Below, one piece after another: positions 9,964-23,475 of a stretch of 64,000 bases of DNA. Both the position numbers and the translations under genes were made by a program. How positions within the stretch are numbered: position 1 is the stretch's first letter; each line of letters begins with the position of its first letter. The DNA comes from Todiramphus chloris collaris (Eukaryota > Chordata > Aves > Coraciiformes > Alcedinidae). The notes beneath the pieces were generated by a model that did not search any database, was not told the origin of the DNA, and worked only from the letters and a program-made list of their open reading frames with translations. The stretch spans positions 6,725,867 through 6,789,866 of the forward strand of contig JANVCC010000270.1 of the NCBI GenBank assembly GCA_025345505.1, given 5' to 3'.

Positions 9964-12099
9964 CTTGCTAAGAAACACTTTAAAGCAGAGTAGATGCAGC
10001 ATTTTGACCACGGTGGTATATCAGAAAGATGCCATGCTACGCACACACGATGCACAATATTGTACGGGTTCCAGCTGAGGTCACTGGCCTGACAGCCCAG
10101 AAGTTTGCCATTTATGCAAACAGCTGGTTTGGGAATGCACTCAGTTTTTTGTATAATCATGATGTGTTTTCCGTGTAACATTCCCCATAAGTGGAAACGT
10201 GTCCAGAATGAGTGCCTGGAAAGCTTTGCCTTCAGACTTCTGGTGGTTCAGTTGACACCTGAAGCAGATACAGCATTTAGGGGCATAAATCTCTTCCCGC
10301 TCCAAACTTATCTGATTGTATGTGACTAAACATGAAATGCTGCATTCAATTACCTTCCTGAGGAATGTCCTGTACATTAAACTAGTAATGAAGAAAAGAT
10401 CACTGGACTTCTTAATTGGAAAAACCTCTACCTTCCAAACATATATATGTTTTCTAATTTGAGCAACTGAAACTGCAAAAAAAAGGAAAGATACCCATGG
10501 AAGCCTCTGGGGGGTGGAAATCACATGAGTTTGGACAGCTCTGGAAGCCACAGAAAAGATGAAACCTAAATTTAATTGATTAATCAAACCTAGCATCATA
10601 AAAAGCTGCTCAGATCCTTGACTTGAATAACTCGAATGCTTTTTGTGGACCACAAGGAAGTCCCTCCAGCTTCCCCAGCTCAAACAGAAGGGCTCATTAT
10701 TAGAAGACTAACATCTGAATGTTAGTCTGTGAACGGTCATAATGACTCTCTCCCCATGCACTTTGTGTTGGTGGCAAAGAGCTTTTCAAAGCCCAGCTGT
10801 CACCAATATTTACAACAGCTTCTTCAAACATGCACAGACACGGGCACCTTAAAATCTGCTGGCAGCTGGTGCGAATGAGAAAAGCCAGAAGTCTCAGATA
10901 GCTCTGGAAGGATCACTTGAAACACATGCTTTGTTGCTCAAGAGTTAAAAATAAAAGTGGATGGGCACTAAAATAGAGATGAGGAGTTTCGTTCTCGAGC
11001 TTGAACCCACTGAAACCAAAGTTGTACCTGGATTTCTTGAGCTAGCCTGAAATTCTAAAAGCAAATTACAAGCCACAGCATTTGCCTCTATTTATTTATT
11101 ATTTTATTTTATTTTGCAAGCAAACCTGCACACATAAATCAAGGATATAACATTTCCTTTTATACTTCTAACAAGACAGTGAGAACAGAGGAGTTTGTGA
11201 AAATATAGCAGGTTAAGGGAAGATATGCAGCAGCTATCTAAGAAATTTGGGTCTGAAAGCCTGCCTGGTTTCAGGTATCTAATGCTCAGGGATCTGACTT
11301 AAGGTTTATCATAATCTCTGCAAATAGGAAATGAAAATTCTGTTATTTTTAACACATTCAAAACAATACTATCTTTATTTAAGATTCAAGATGGCCAGAT
11401 AGAATGAAGGAGCTAACTGAATCATTTAACCAAGATACAGAGCTGAGATACTGAAGAGTAAATCCCCTTTTCTGCATAAGCTCTACTATCCAGTCAACCA
11501 ACAGTAAGTACACTTTGATCTATAAGGAGGAAAAAAAACCCCCAAAACAAATTAGAACAGCCACAGAAGCTCAATCCTTTTCAAAAGCCTACCAAAATCA
11601 GCTGAAACACATTTGTCAAACATACCTAGCAAAGAAAAATGCAGGACCCTCCTAGCCTCTGGGAGTACACGAGGGAAGAGAAGGCAAACTGATAAATAAA
11701 ACCCAACAGAATATATCAGATCACTTAAATGCAGCCATTTTCCTCCACAGGATCCTCCTAGAAAATGTTCATCCGAGACCGTGGGCACGCACACGGGTGT
11801 GCACCCGTGAAGGGGAGGGATCCGGCCCTGCTAAAACAGACCTGGTTACTGGCCAGGCATGATGCTGAAAAGCCCCTTTTTTCCATGTTTTTAATGCCAG
11901 CAAACCAAAGTAAGGATCCTGCCCACGCGGGGCCTGCTGCTGAAGGCAGCAAGCAGTTGAGAGGCAACATGCAGCCAGGGTGACAAGGGATGGCTTCACG
12001 CAGGAGTGCCCTGCACCAGGGGAACCTCCATCCTGATGCCTCTCCCGTGGTACCACATTGGACACGGTGCTGCCTTTGCACCCTGGGCATGCAGAGCAC
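9964..12099. other. Unique noncoding DNA
   Basis: No recognisable gene. A 180-codon minus-strand frame (10141-10683) begins at TTG, not ATG, and shows no known domain. A short perfect inverted repeat lies at 10705-10728 (9-bp arms agactaaca and tgttagtct around a 6-base loop). A TTTAT-type low-complexity patch lies at about 11091-11116. Confidence 0.55.
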
Positions 12100-12380
12100 A
12101 GAATCACAGAATGTTAAGGGTTGGAAGGGACCTCGAAAGATCATCGAGTCCAACCCCCCTGCCAGAGCAGGGTCACCTACAGCAGGTCACACAGGAACAG
12201 ATCCAGGGGGGGTTGGAATGTCTCCAGAGAAGGAGACTCCACAACCCCCCTGGGCAGCCTGTGCCAGAGATCCATCACCCTCACAGTGAAAAAGCTTTCC
12301 TTATGTTTCTGTGGAACCTCTTCTGATCCATCTTGCACCCACTGCCCCTTGTCCTGACACTGGACATAACAGAGCAGCAA
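12100..12380 (-). mobile_element. CR1 LINE 3' fragment, minus strand
   Basis: Read on the plus strand, the copy begins with the inverted 3' tail (gaatcacagaatg, ttggaagggacct, catcgagtccaacccccctg). It then passes through agagcagggtcacctacagc and the inverted ORF2 end (gaaggagactccacaacccc, ctgggcagcctgtgccagag, ccccttgtcctgacactgg). Minus-strand translation of the body gives CR1-like [20 protein letters not shown]. It is 5'-truncated to about 280 bases and encodes nothing functional. It belongs to the same subfamily as the copy at 57072-57360; both share the cacacaggaacagatccagg stretch. Confidence 0.95.
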
Positions 12381-14144
12381 GGTGCTCAGGCATGAGGGGT
12401 CGGTCGGGGCCAGACCAGAGATCTGCATGTGCCAGGATGCAAGAAATCAGTTCAACTGTCAAAAAAAGCAGATGAAGGCAGTAAATGCCAGTTGCTTTCT
12501 AACACAACACTCTCGCAGAAACACCCGTGTGCCTGTGCACACAGAGCAGGGGGGGTGGGCAGTTCAGAGCACCTTCTGTACACTAAAACCACTGTGAAAT
12601 CGAGCAATATTGATAAAGTTGTGAAGTTTTCCTGGAAATGCAAATATACTTCTAGAAATCAGCCTTGATGCTCTTCCCTCCTTCAAAGAAGTGTTATGCC
12701 TGTCCCCACAACCAAAAGCTTTCCTGAAATGCTACTTTCAAAACCATCAGTGCCACTAACGATCTTTCAACTGTTATTGCAACAAATAAAATCATATCAC
12801 TTTGTCAACGCGACGCCGATCTGACCCAGAGAGCTTGGCTGTAATGTTTCCAAGGATATTACCAAAGAAGTTGCAAACTGAGCCTCAGGACCGTAGAAAA
12901 GTTAACTGATATTAGCTTATACCTATTTTCAATCTGTGCCACCACACCAACGCAGCCACAGCCTGGGGGGATGGGGACACGACAACACACAAGGAAGGGA
13001 GGTTTCAAGGCTTCCTTCCTTGAGAAAGGCCATATGTAAAATGGGAGCCATGGGCACCTCAGGATAGAGGATGGTCTGAATCTCCCCTCTCCATCAAAAA
13101 CACAATGGGGAGGAGGCAAACCATACAAATCTGGGTCACATCAATCCAAAGCCCGTATACACTGTGACAGTCACCCCGCTGCCCTGTTTCGTGCTGTGAC
13201 CCTTATCATCCCCCACTGCAGTGGAAGAGGAGGAAGAACAGAGGCAGCAGGAAGCCCTTGATCCCTTGTCACAGAGAAAAAGTAGCCCCAAGATTTAACT
13301 TGTGCTATCTCCCATAGAGGTAAAAAGAAAATGCTTGTTATTTACACCCGTAGCTCCAAGCTCAACATAAAATTAGGGTTCAGGATGAACCAGAAAGTTC
13401 AGGAGTGGGGCTGGATAGGACCTGGCCTAGGCAAGGTGCTGAGAAAACAGGGCTGCAAGAAACTCCTTGTCTGGGGAAATGGTCTAGGGCTCAGTGCAAA
13501 GTTTGGGTTACAGAGAGTTAGGGTTGAAAAACAGATAAAGCCCAGGGGTCCCTAAGGAGCTGGGGCTCACCTCTGCCTCAGATGTATGCAAGACTCATCT
13601 CCCCCCTGCATGCAGGAGAGATGAAAGCTGCGATTTGCTCCTCACACTTGCCACTGTAGGCTGCAGATACCCTCGGGCAGACATCCCAAATTCAGTACAC
13701 ACCTGCCCAGCCTCAGGTTTTCAACACAGTATCTCAAAACTTCCCCCCCCCCACCTTTCAAAGAGGTGAGGGAATTAATATATATATATATTCCAACAAC
13801 ACATCATAACTTTCAGAAGCACATTCCTGCCCACGTGCTGTACCCCAACCTAGCCCAAAGCACAGGGGCTACAGCTGCTAAAGGAGCTGAGGCAGGTACC
13901 CAGGGGCCCTGTTCTGCAAACACCTGCATGGGAAACCCAACCCTGAGACAATTCCATCCTGGGACTCTCCCCCCACCCCACACAGGGGCCTCGGGACCTC
14001 CTGGCGAGCTCTGCTGCAGTCCCACTCAGTCAACTCTACTGCTGCAGGAAGAGTTTGGCTTCTCCTCCGCTTCCCCATGAGAAGCCCAAGGCTGAAAGTT
14101 TGGTATGTGTGCCCAGCAGGCTGAAGAAATGATTTCTTAACAGT

Positions 14145-14165
14145 TTATTATTATTATTATTATTA
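14145..14165. repeat. (TTA)n microsatellite
   Basis: Seven uninterrupted TTA units. It is a short trinucleotide microsatellite in AT-rich unique sequence. Confidence 0.9.
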
Positions 14166-16712
14166 AGTTGGCCTGTTGTGCAGATGTGTGTAACTTGGGT
14201 CATCTGCCACTTCATTGCCCGGTACAGCCCTGAATTGCCAATCTGACCTCTTAAGAAGCAAAAACTTTGCATAAATTAGCTTTGCAGCAGAATCAGCTGC
14301 AAATGGAAAAAGGTGATCTCTTTCCTTTTTTGCTCATTTTCTTCTTTATCTGAAAATATCTTTTCTTTTTTTTTTTTCTTAACACAATCACAATACCTGT
14401 GAAAACACACACATTCCCTGAAAATTAACTGTAAAGCCAGTCGTTAACCGTCAAGCAAGCCTGCCACCTGAAATTTCATTTAAATTGCAAAAAGACTGGG
14501 GGGGTGGAATTTCACTATATCTTCATATGAAAGTTCACCAAGAGCAGGTCACTAAATCCATTAGAACAGAAATCTGTGAGTAGAACTCAGAAGTTTGTTC
14601 CTTCCAAGTTACAAGCTGGTATCTCTGTGCCTGGGGAAGAGCTGCACAATTTGCCAGCTAAGCTTCTGTTGTGGTCTTTGTTATAGTTTTAAATATCATA
14701 TATTCTAGGTATGATCTGAAAAATTATTACCAATGAAGAAGGCACATGATAAAGGAAATATTATTTTGTATTTCCCAATGAAAGCACAACACATCCAAGA
14801 ATGTCTACTCTCTTACATCTTTCCACTGATCACCAAGTGTAAAAATAGAATAAGGGAAAATCAAAGTGTCCATCAAAGTGAAGCTGAACCACGAGATGAA
14901 CTCTGAGCACAGGCTAGTAGAACATCCTCCTTCAAAGTTCTCAGAGGAGCCTTGTTTATAATATATATACTTTAATCTCTTCTACATTCTTTTTAAACAC
15001 TGAAAAGTGTTTAAACAAAGCAGAAAATTAATTCTGAAAACAATCTATTGTGGTTTTGCAGTTTTTATTCTTAAAAAAAAAATTAATTATGTGCACCAAG
15101 AAATAACAGCTGCAGGAACAACACCATGGCACGTCAGCTTCCAGGTTTCCAGACATTATTTATGATTTCAAGCGGTCAGGTTTCAAAAAGGAAAATGCTT
15201 CCTATGCTTCAACCTCTTCCTTTTACCTACGCAATTTCCTTATAGGTATAATTAATTCTGGCAACTAATGAGTCCATATATTTAATGCAGGACAAAAATG
15301 CAAGCTTCCCACACACAGAGCCCTCAAAGAAAGAATTAACAACTACTCAAATAAGCTGAAGTTATCACTCTTTTACAATATGAATCATAAAAAACATTAA
15401 AACATCCTGAACTTGGGAAGGGACCATCAGCTTCAGAAGAGCAAATAATCTCTTCCCGTAGCCAACCTATTATATGGGGTAGAAGTCAACAACATGCAAG
15501 TAGGAATATGTGCCACATTTTGACACTTAAGAAGTTGCCCTGCATTACTCAAGACTTCTTGTCCAATGTTTATTTAGTAGATCACTTATGTAAAATACTT
15601 GATATAAAATATTCAGTGAAATCTCGGGATACTAAGATTCCAGCTTTGTGCACTGGAGACTTAAAAACTAAGTAAAATTCACTTTCTTCCTATCAAAACC
15701 CATGACAATTGAAATAAATTCTCTACAATGCCTTTTGGGTTACTTAATATATGAAATTCTAGTTGACCTACTCCATCCTGAATCTCACCTGCTGCTTTAA
15801 GTTACATAGCTACAGAAGTTGCCAGAGATAAAAACTGCCAAGAGCCTTCTAACTTCTGAGACTGAACCAGCCAACCTGTTCTTACAAAAATAGGCACACT
15901 TTGGAGCATCATTACTTCTCAGCAGAGAAACAGTTAAAATAAAATACCAAATATTAAATACCAAGCATTTCTGCCTCAGAATCCAGCACTACACAGATGA
16001 AAGGGGCAGTTTACAGTCTTCTGACCCGTAGCAAAAGAAACCGAGACTTGCATTCAGATCATGCTTGGAAATTTTCTCTGGTATTATTATAACAATATAT
16101 TTCTATTTAACTCCTTTCCCAACTCGGACTGGTATTTTCTGACAAGAATCTCATTCATTCAAAAAAAATAAAAAGAAAGAAAGAAACAACATACTCCTCA
16201 TCAGCTGAACAAAAATGTTTTATGAAAACATAACTGATGCACATAGCTGGTGAGGAAACAGACCCTGATGCTTTGGTTCCCACCGTCTTCCCTGGCAAGC
16301 TGAGAAAGGAACCAACCTCCCCAGGCTGGAAAGCCTGCCCCAACTCTTGGGTCTGTAGCAGGCAGCTCCCCAAAGCAGGCTGGTGCATGCTCTGGGCAGG
16401 ATCAGGACAGCAGGCATCTCTTTATGGTATGCCAAAACCAGAGATGCCCACCAAGGGAGAAGTGTAGAAGTGGGGCATTTGCAGCTCAGCACAGAGCAGG
16501 TTAGAGATTAGTATCAAACGTGACTTGATTTTTGAGTGGATGCTATGTGACCTGATTCCAGGGCTAACATCCATGTCAACCCTGCCTAAGTGCAGGGTTG
16601 ATCCAAGATGGTATTTCTACCTTACACTACATAAAAGAACCTATTTATTCCCAGACGTCTCTTCAAGCTCTGAAGCAAGAAGCTGCTGAGGAGACACATT
16701 GCAAATTCTCCA

Positions 16713-17462
16713 TCAACCTTTCCTTGCAAACCCTGCCAGATCACCAGCTATAGGTAGGGATCTGTGGTTTGGGAGTGCTCCTGTGTCTATGCATCCCATG
16801 CCATGGTCCCAACACTGCAATGGGGACCAGACTGGAGGACACCAGCCTGGATGAAAGGCTAAGGGAGCAGATGAACACTCTGCTGCAGTGCATTCATACT
16901 TGCCACTACTCTGAAGCACCAAGAGAGATGAAGATCCACAAGAGATGTCCTCTTCAGAGGTCTGTGCAAGCAGCTTAACGTGTACCACAGAAGGAAAAGC
17001 TATTCCAACTGCCAAGGAACAGCTAGTTCTGAGGTTTTTGTTCAGCAGTTGGTTGCTTAGGTGGCAAAGAGGGATATAAGAAAAGGGAAAGAAAGGTTGG
17101 GTTTTTTTTAAAATGGGCCTAGTGTTAGCTTCTCCAAAGTCCATATTTAATAAATAAATAAATAGAAGCTCATCATGGTACTTTGCCAAGAGGACCACTA
17201 TTTCTGAAATCATTTTAATGAAGCAAGCTTTAAAAGCATGTGTATGTTCAGAATCAACCCTGGCTCTTGATATTAAAACCTTATCTCCCTTCCCCCTTCC
17301 AGACCCATCATTAAATACAATTAACACCCATTTTCCTTCCAATGCTTTATACTTTCTTGGCAAAGACCAGGCTGCAAAGCCTATCAGAAAGCACAGAATG
17401 GAGGGAGGAAGGATGAAACACAGCAGGAGAGCTGTGCACAAAGCTGATGATTTGAACACAAT
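16713..17462 (-). other. Longest stop-free frame of the window, no recognised product
   Basis: About 249 codons are open on the minus strand. An in-frame TAA lies immediately upstream (17463-17465). The first codon of the longest reading is GTG (17457-17459), and the first ATG comes only about 80 codons later, leaving roughly 165 codons. The upstream part reads hydrophobic (CTALLLCFILPPSILCFLIG) and would look like a membrane or signal segment, but with no ATG ahead of it that has little meaning. No family is recognised and no good flanking splice sites were found. A frame this long is uncommon by chance at this base composition, so it merits a check, but I do not call it a gene. Confidence 0.12.
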
Positions 17463-20400
17463 TTAACTTACAGTTAACGCACAGCAGGATTTTCGTAATG
17501 TCCTTTATCACCTATGAAGCCATTTCCTCATTACTCACTATCATTACACATAACAAGACAAGCAAAGATGTTTCTGCACAAAATGGAAAACTATTAGCAC
17601 GGAATCACAGATCAGCAAAAGTTCAATGAATGTTGGAAAAGAAACCTATTCTTGCTTCTGTTCACTAGAGAAAAGAAGTAACATTAAATCCCACTGAAGA
17701 TGATCTGTGGCAACAACCCTGAATATCCCGAACTTCTGCTGGACTCTGAGGTAATCCAAGGAATCCTATCCAGCCTGCACCCTCCAGTTCTCACTCGTGT
17801 CACACACAGCAACACATTTATACTCTGTTTGACTTCTTACATGGGGAAAGCACCTATAAAGAACAAGAGAAATCAGTGTAATACATACTTCAACTTTGCT
17901 CCTTCCTGGAATCCATTGCTAATGTAGTTCAGCCCCAAAGCATACCAGAAACATTGAGCTTACTGCCACAGACAGCAGAACAGCCCTTAGAGCTGAAGGG
18001 ATCTTCCGTAGCATTCTTTTGTACTAATGCACGATGTACAAATTGGTTTCACCATCAGACAAGGAATCTTCCTCGGTAGATAAAGAGCAGTAACTCATGA
18101 AGTCGAGAGTCAAAAATATTTCTGAGACAACCACAGGTCAACATGACATTTCCTCTATCTGATCTTGGACTCTGCTTGTACATGGCAAAGAAAAGCTGAT
18201 AAGGGTTGTGGTGTGTTACTATCGAAACCGAGTCTGTGTGATGCACCTGCGGGGAGAGCAACAGGAGGATTGCAAATCCTTACCCATCTTTGCCAACTGA
18301 AAGAAACTTCTTTTCCAGTGAATGGAAGTCTGAAAAGAACTAACCTCTGTGGCGAAGGGTAGGGTGTCACAAAGTCAGATGTATGCAGGAAAAGTTAATA
18401 TGCAAGAAATCAAGCTTTTTTCTATGTTTCTACGGCATAACACTGAGCTTCAGAGACAAACCCAAACCTCTCTTTGTTTTACCTACACGTAACAACCTCA
18501 CTGCAAAACCTGGCCATTAAGCTTCATCCCTTCTTCTAATCCCCTGTACTATTCACTTCTTTCAACTGACTGTTTCTTCTCATTTGACCTGTTTAACCTC
18601 ACTGTTTAAGCTTTCTACTCCCAGACCACTTCTGCTGCTCTCTCAGCTCACAGACAGGCTTCTATGGAAGCTATTCTCAGCCTAGAGGAATGTTAATTGT
18701 TGTAGAAATTACACTGTAAAAATGAATGTCAAAAAAGAGCTGAGCAACAGAAATTCAACCACTAGTCCAACACATTCAGCTCTGTTTCCATCATAGAAAA
18801 AATATGAAAGACAACTCAAAAGAGAAGTTTTGTTTTGGGGGAGGAAAATAGGAAAAATGTAATACAACTGAAAGAAAAAGTTGAACACGACAAAAAAGCT
18901 TTTGTGGAGACAAACTGGCACAGTGAAAGAGAAAAATCGCGAACAAAACTTTTTGGCACAGATTAAACTGCAAAAGACACAGATATGATTGTTAAAAAAG
19001 AATATATATATATATTAGCCCACCCTAGCACAATAAGGAAAAATAAACATCTTGTGTTATTAGGCACTTTCCCCAGCTCCTTACACAGACACATTACGGA
19101 AAGACCTATTAGTAAAAAAAGAAAAACTAAAACAAAACAAAGCACCCATCACTTATGTCAAGATGTGACTGAATAAATAAAATGTATCTCTATGTAAAAA
19201 CACCATAGTACATTCCTATAGTATAGTTCTGTTAACTTCATTCAGTGGACCTTCATGACTTGAGGTCGCACACGTAAGGGGCCAAGAAGGCTACTCTAGT
19301 CGTGCACCCATTGTACAAGCTGTGAGGATGGGCACTACCAGGAACAAGTCACCGTGTACTCAGAGACGTGTCAGTGATGCCAGGAGGACTGGTGGAGTCA
19401 GCAAACACAACAGAGAGGCTCACCAGCGTTTCCACAGGAAAAAAAACAACCAGGAGTACTAAAGCAGCTTCTTCTGGGAGATCCACTAGTTAGAGGCAAA
19501 CCTTTTTTTAAGCTCAGTGGAAAAGACACACGCATCTGGCACCAGTAAATTACAGAAACCATGACAGCAACCTGCCACAGCTGCAGTGTTGTGGCCTCTG
19601 CACTGGGCTGAATCCTCAGCTTCTGCCCCCACCTCCTCCTCCCAACCACAAAATCCTTTTGCTAAATGCTGGATGAGTTCGTGGCCTCACCACAGTCCAA
19701 CTAGATGTAATTTGCTCTCCAGTTACTAGTACACCAGATTGTTAGATTGCCTTCAAATCTGAGAAAAAAAAAGAAAGGAGCTCCCACCCTAGATGGTAAA
19801 TCTGTTGCAATTCACAAGTTGGAACAGATCAGGAGGGCCAGATCTGCAGCTCTGATCTGCTCATGAAGCTCTTAAGAACACTTGGGACTTGAGCAGCAGT
19901 GAAAAAGCAGAAGGTGAAAGAACATGCCACTAGCATGGCCTTTCCTGTAACTTTGTAATGCATGATGCCTCAGCCAGAAAGGAACATCTTGGCAGCTGAG
20001 GCACCATTTCCCAATTTCTTTCTCTCTCATTATTTAAATATTCCTTTTTGACTACTTAATGGGAAACCAGTATATCTGCTATACTTCAGTGCTCCAAGTT
20101 TCCCTTGGTTACAACAGGACCCCCCTGCCCAGGGTCCACTGCACACCATATTCAGGTGCAGACATATTGGTATTTTGGTGGGTTTTGACAGAGTTGAACT
20201 TTTTCCCTTTCGTTTCCTTCCTCTGAAGTTTCAAAAGAATTACATCCATCAACTTTTTACCATAAATACCAAAAGGCTCTGCAGTTAACAGGCTGACTCC
20301 CAGCTATAGCTTTTCCAGCAAACTTGGTGTTCCAGGATCAGGTGATATTTCTTGCCCAAATCCACGTGGGGCTACTCGGTGCCAACTCCGCAGAGCAATC

Positions 20401-21687
20401 TCATCTCCATTGGGAATTCATCCTGATACTATTCTGCCTCCAATGGATGGGCAACTGTACAAACTCACCCACCCAAACCAAAACAAAAGGTAATTTTTAC
20501 CCTGCTACTGTTCCATCAATTGCTGATCACAGAGTGAGAGAACACACATGTATGTGTGTGCATGCAAGGAAGGTTCAAATCCTCCCTCCCACCCTGAAGT
20601 CTTTTATTAGTGCTGTAAAGTCAGAGTATCAGCCAGGCTGTTTCTTTCAGTGTATCACTTACAGACAACCAGTTGTACCCAGTAACAAGCTGCCACAACT
20701 TCTCCTTTCAGAAGGATACTGGTTTGTCTTGTCATGATGCCTTCCCAAGGTTGTCCAGCCTAACCTTGAAGGGGAAAGGTAAAATAAATGGCATCTCTGT
20801 TTGGCTTTGCCTTCAAACAGAAGACAGAGAGTGGAAATGGCTGGGAACCGATGCACGGAGAGGTGAAAACATTAAGTGAGATATTTCAAACCTCTTCCCA
20901 AGCAACTTCACACGAGACGACTTCAGACTTGAAAGTACTGTCTTGATTAAGCTACCTCCACTGAAAACAACATCAACAAAAAAAGATACTTCAATCAAAT
21001 CAAGTGACTGTGGAAACCTCTTTTAAATACCACTGCCTGCAATCTCACCGAGTCCCAGGCACAGTTCTCAAAGACTTCAATAAAACCTTTGTCTGGGATA
21101 AGGAGTGCCAGATTTGGCCCACTTTAATACATTAAGTCTGTGGTAGGTGAAAAACTGAAACACAGAGTGGTTGTGAAACTCCCCTCAGAGCCAGGGAGAT
21201 AAGAGAAAACGGCCCTGGTCCTGGGAGTGTACAGGGGGTGGATGGGAAAGTTAAAGAGGAGGAGAGAGCAGGAGTTTTAAGCTAAAAAGGATTTAATATC
21301 CTCCCGGTGTGGGCTGGAAAGGATTGTGGTATGCTTGTTGGAGAAGTTGGCTGTAAGTGGCAGGCTGAGAAAGCGTTCAAGGACGCACGGACGTGTGCGC
21401 ATGGGTGAGGGTGGTACAGGCCAGGCCTGTGCAAGTTCACGGAGTTTAGTCAGCTCTCCTGCCAGCTCTTCCAAGCTTGAGGCAAAGAGAGATAACCTCA
21501 GCTTAACCCAACTCCAAGCAAACCTTCCCTTCTCACCCCCACCTTCAATTAGCAAGCTTCAATCTGAAGTGACTAAATATAAACTATGAAATCACTTCAC
21601 GTACAGCTCTAGTGATGTGCTTTTCCATAAACTTCTCCCTATCATTGAAACGCTCCAAGTCTCATTTGTGAAAGACCTGATTTGTTA

Positions 21688-21776
21688 AATAAACAAACAA
21701 AAAAACCCATCAGAAAACCAAACAAACAAACCACCCCACAAACAAACAAACAATAAAAAAAAACATCAACCAAAAC
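21688..21776 (+). repeat. CAAA-rich low-complexity tract
   Basis: Imperfect repeats of CAAA and AAAC alternate with ACCCCA interruptions across about 90 bases. Similar tracts recur at about 24721-24772, 28130-28170 and 35290-35380. They are simple low-complexity DNA with no visible function. Confidence 0.75.
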
Positions 21777-23190
21777 AAAAATACAGGTATGGGAAGGGTG
21801 ATTTGGCTTCAATTCCACAAGTGAATTCTTTACTCTTGTTTGTATCACAGTTTTTCTGCCTCCACAGCAAGTGAGGTCCTCCCAACTGCATTACTGTTAC
21901 CTGCTGCTGCTTTTAAGATAAGCAATACTAAAATAGCTAGTGGGATTTCTTTTCAAATAAGAGAGGTTTCTTGCACAGCATAACCAAGGGCCAATGCACT
22001 CACTTCACAATTTCAGGGTCTTTCTTCTCTCCCTATCCCCCAGCTGTGAACATCCATCCTCATGAGAGTCTCCCGACATCAAGACCACCCAGATTCATCT
22101 TCATCTCTCAACCACCTGCCTCTGCTGCACTCAGATAAAAATCTAGACAGAGCCTTTATTATTATTTTATCCATAACTTGTCTAAACCTTCACCTGCAAA
22201 ACACTGACTCACTCCATCTTTAAACACCTGAAGAATGTAAAGGAAGAGAAATTAACTCATGGGCATGGAAGCTAAACAAGCAACAGCACACACTTGCAGG
22301 TCAAACAATAAAAGAATCATAGCAACGACAGAAGTTTTTCAAGCAGATGAAAATTCAAGTCCTAAAAATAGAAGCCAGAGGAAGCTTGGCTGATCTATTC
22401 CTTTTTACCATATTGCCAGTTTATCATCAGATGATACTTCACAATATTTAGCTTTATTAATGCCTCATCAACCCCAAATAGCTTTGAATACTGAGTAATC
22501 ACCTACTTGAAAATGTTAGTACCTCTCCTTGGCCTGCAGCAAGAGGGAAAACCAAAGCAAAACAAAAAGCCACACACAATTTTAGGCAAGAGTCTCCTAA
22601 GAAAACAAGATATTGGCAAATAGACAACTCTTCCACCTTCAGTCTCAGCAGGGAAGAAAGCTGATGTAAGCTACAACATTGCAAAACATTCCAAGTCTTA
22701 GGAAAAAGTCTTTCTCTAGTAAAAAGCTGGTGGATCAGTAAAAGTCATCACTTAAAACTTATCAAATCAACACCACAGTGTGCTCCCTTCTCCTTCACGA
22801 CTGCTGCATTAGCCTCCACTGCCAGAGCTCAAGGACAAACGGGGACGTCTCTCTCCTTTGGCTAAAATTGCAGGTCAGGGTCACAAAAGGTTCTGTTGAG
22901 TGAGAAGACATAGGAAGCAAAACCCGCTGATAATTACGGAAGAACCTTCTGCCTGAGCGGATTAGCAGATCACATCTTGACGCTGGCCACCTTGCTCTCT
23001 GAAATACCTTAACAGTGGCAAGGTACAAAGCTTTGCTGCTGCAAAGGAGGCCAACAGTGCTGTCCCACTAAGAGACAGTATCAGACATTTGAAGAGACAG
23101 AGGTGCTACATTAGCATACTAGTTGTGGACACTCGAGCAGTTCTCTTCCAGACCTCTGATGTCATGGCAATGCACCACCAGAAATAGTTA

Positions 23191-23475
23191 TCATAGAATC
23201 ACAGCATCTTCAGGGTTGGAAGGAACCTTAAAGCTCATCCAGTCCCAACCCCCCTGCCATGGGCAGGGACACCTCCCACTAGAGCAGGTTGCTCACAGCC
23301 CCAGCCAGCCTGGCCTTAAACACTTCCAAGGATGGGGCTTCCACCACCTCTCTGGGCAACCTGTGCCAGTGTCTCACCAGCCTCCTGGGGAAGAAATTCT
23401 TCCTAATGTCCAACCTGAATCGACCCATCTCTAGTTTTAATCCATTCCCTCCAGTCCTATCACTGCCCCACAGCC
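23191..23475 (-). mobile_element. CR1 LINE 3' fragment, minus strand
   Basis: The inverted tail begins at about 23191 (tcatagaatcacagcatctt) and continues with ggttggaaggaacctt, the ccatgggcagggacacctcc block and the inverted ORF2 end. Minus-strand translation gives RTGGNGLKL followed by the FRLDIRKNFFPRRLVRHW block and PREVVEAPSLEVFKARL, ending in NLL and a stop at 23279-23281. The terminal protein block is nearly the same as in the plus-strand copy at 6675-7083, so both belong to one subfamily. The 5' part is missing. Confidence 0.95.

Larger units (their letters stand above)
12381..23190. other. Almost 11 kb of unique DNA without a recognisable transposon or gene
   Basis: Only small simple repeats are visible: C10 at 13743-13752, (TA)n at about 13777-13792, (TTA)n at 14145-14165, (AAAT)n at about 17147-17164, a TA run at about 19003-19016, and CAAA-rich sequence at about 21688-21776. 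A tight cluster of four CpGs sits at about 12809-12818 in AT-rich surroundings. The longest stop-free frame of the window (16713-17462, minus) lies here. No frame resembles a known family. Confidence 0.55.

Noticed and set aside
10141..10683. 180-codon minus-strand open frame as a gene
   Set aside because: The first codon is TTG, no motif or family is recognised, and no flanking splice signals support it.
13373..13532. Interstitial telomeric repeat (TTAGGG copies)
   Set aside because: Only isolated single ttaggg words occur; there is no tandem array.
13571..13605. 35-base minus-strand microexon between splice-like sites
   Set aside because: It is very short, the signals are ordinary, and many such pairs arise by chance in 64 kb.
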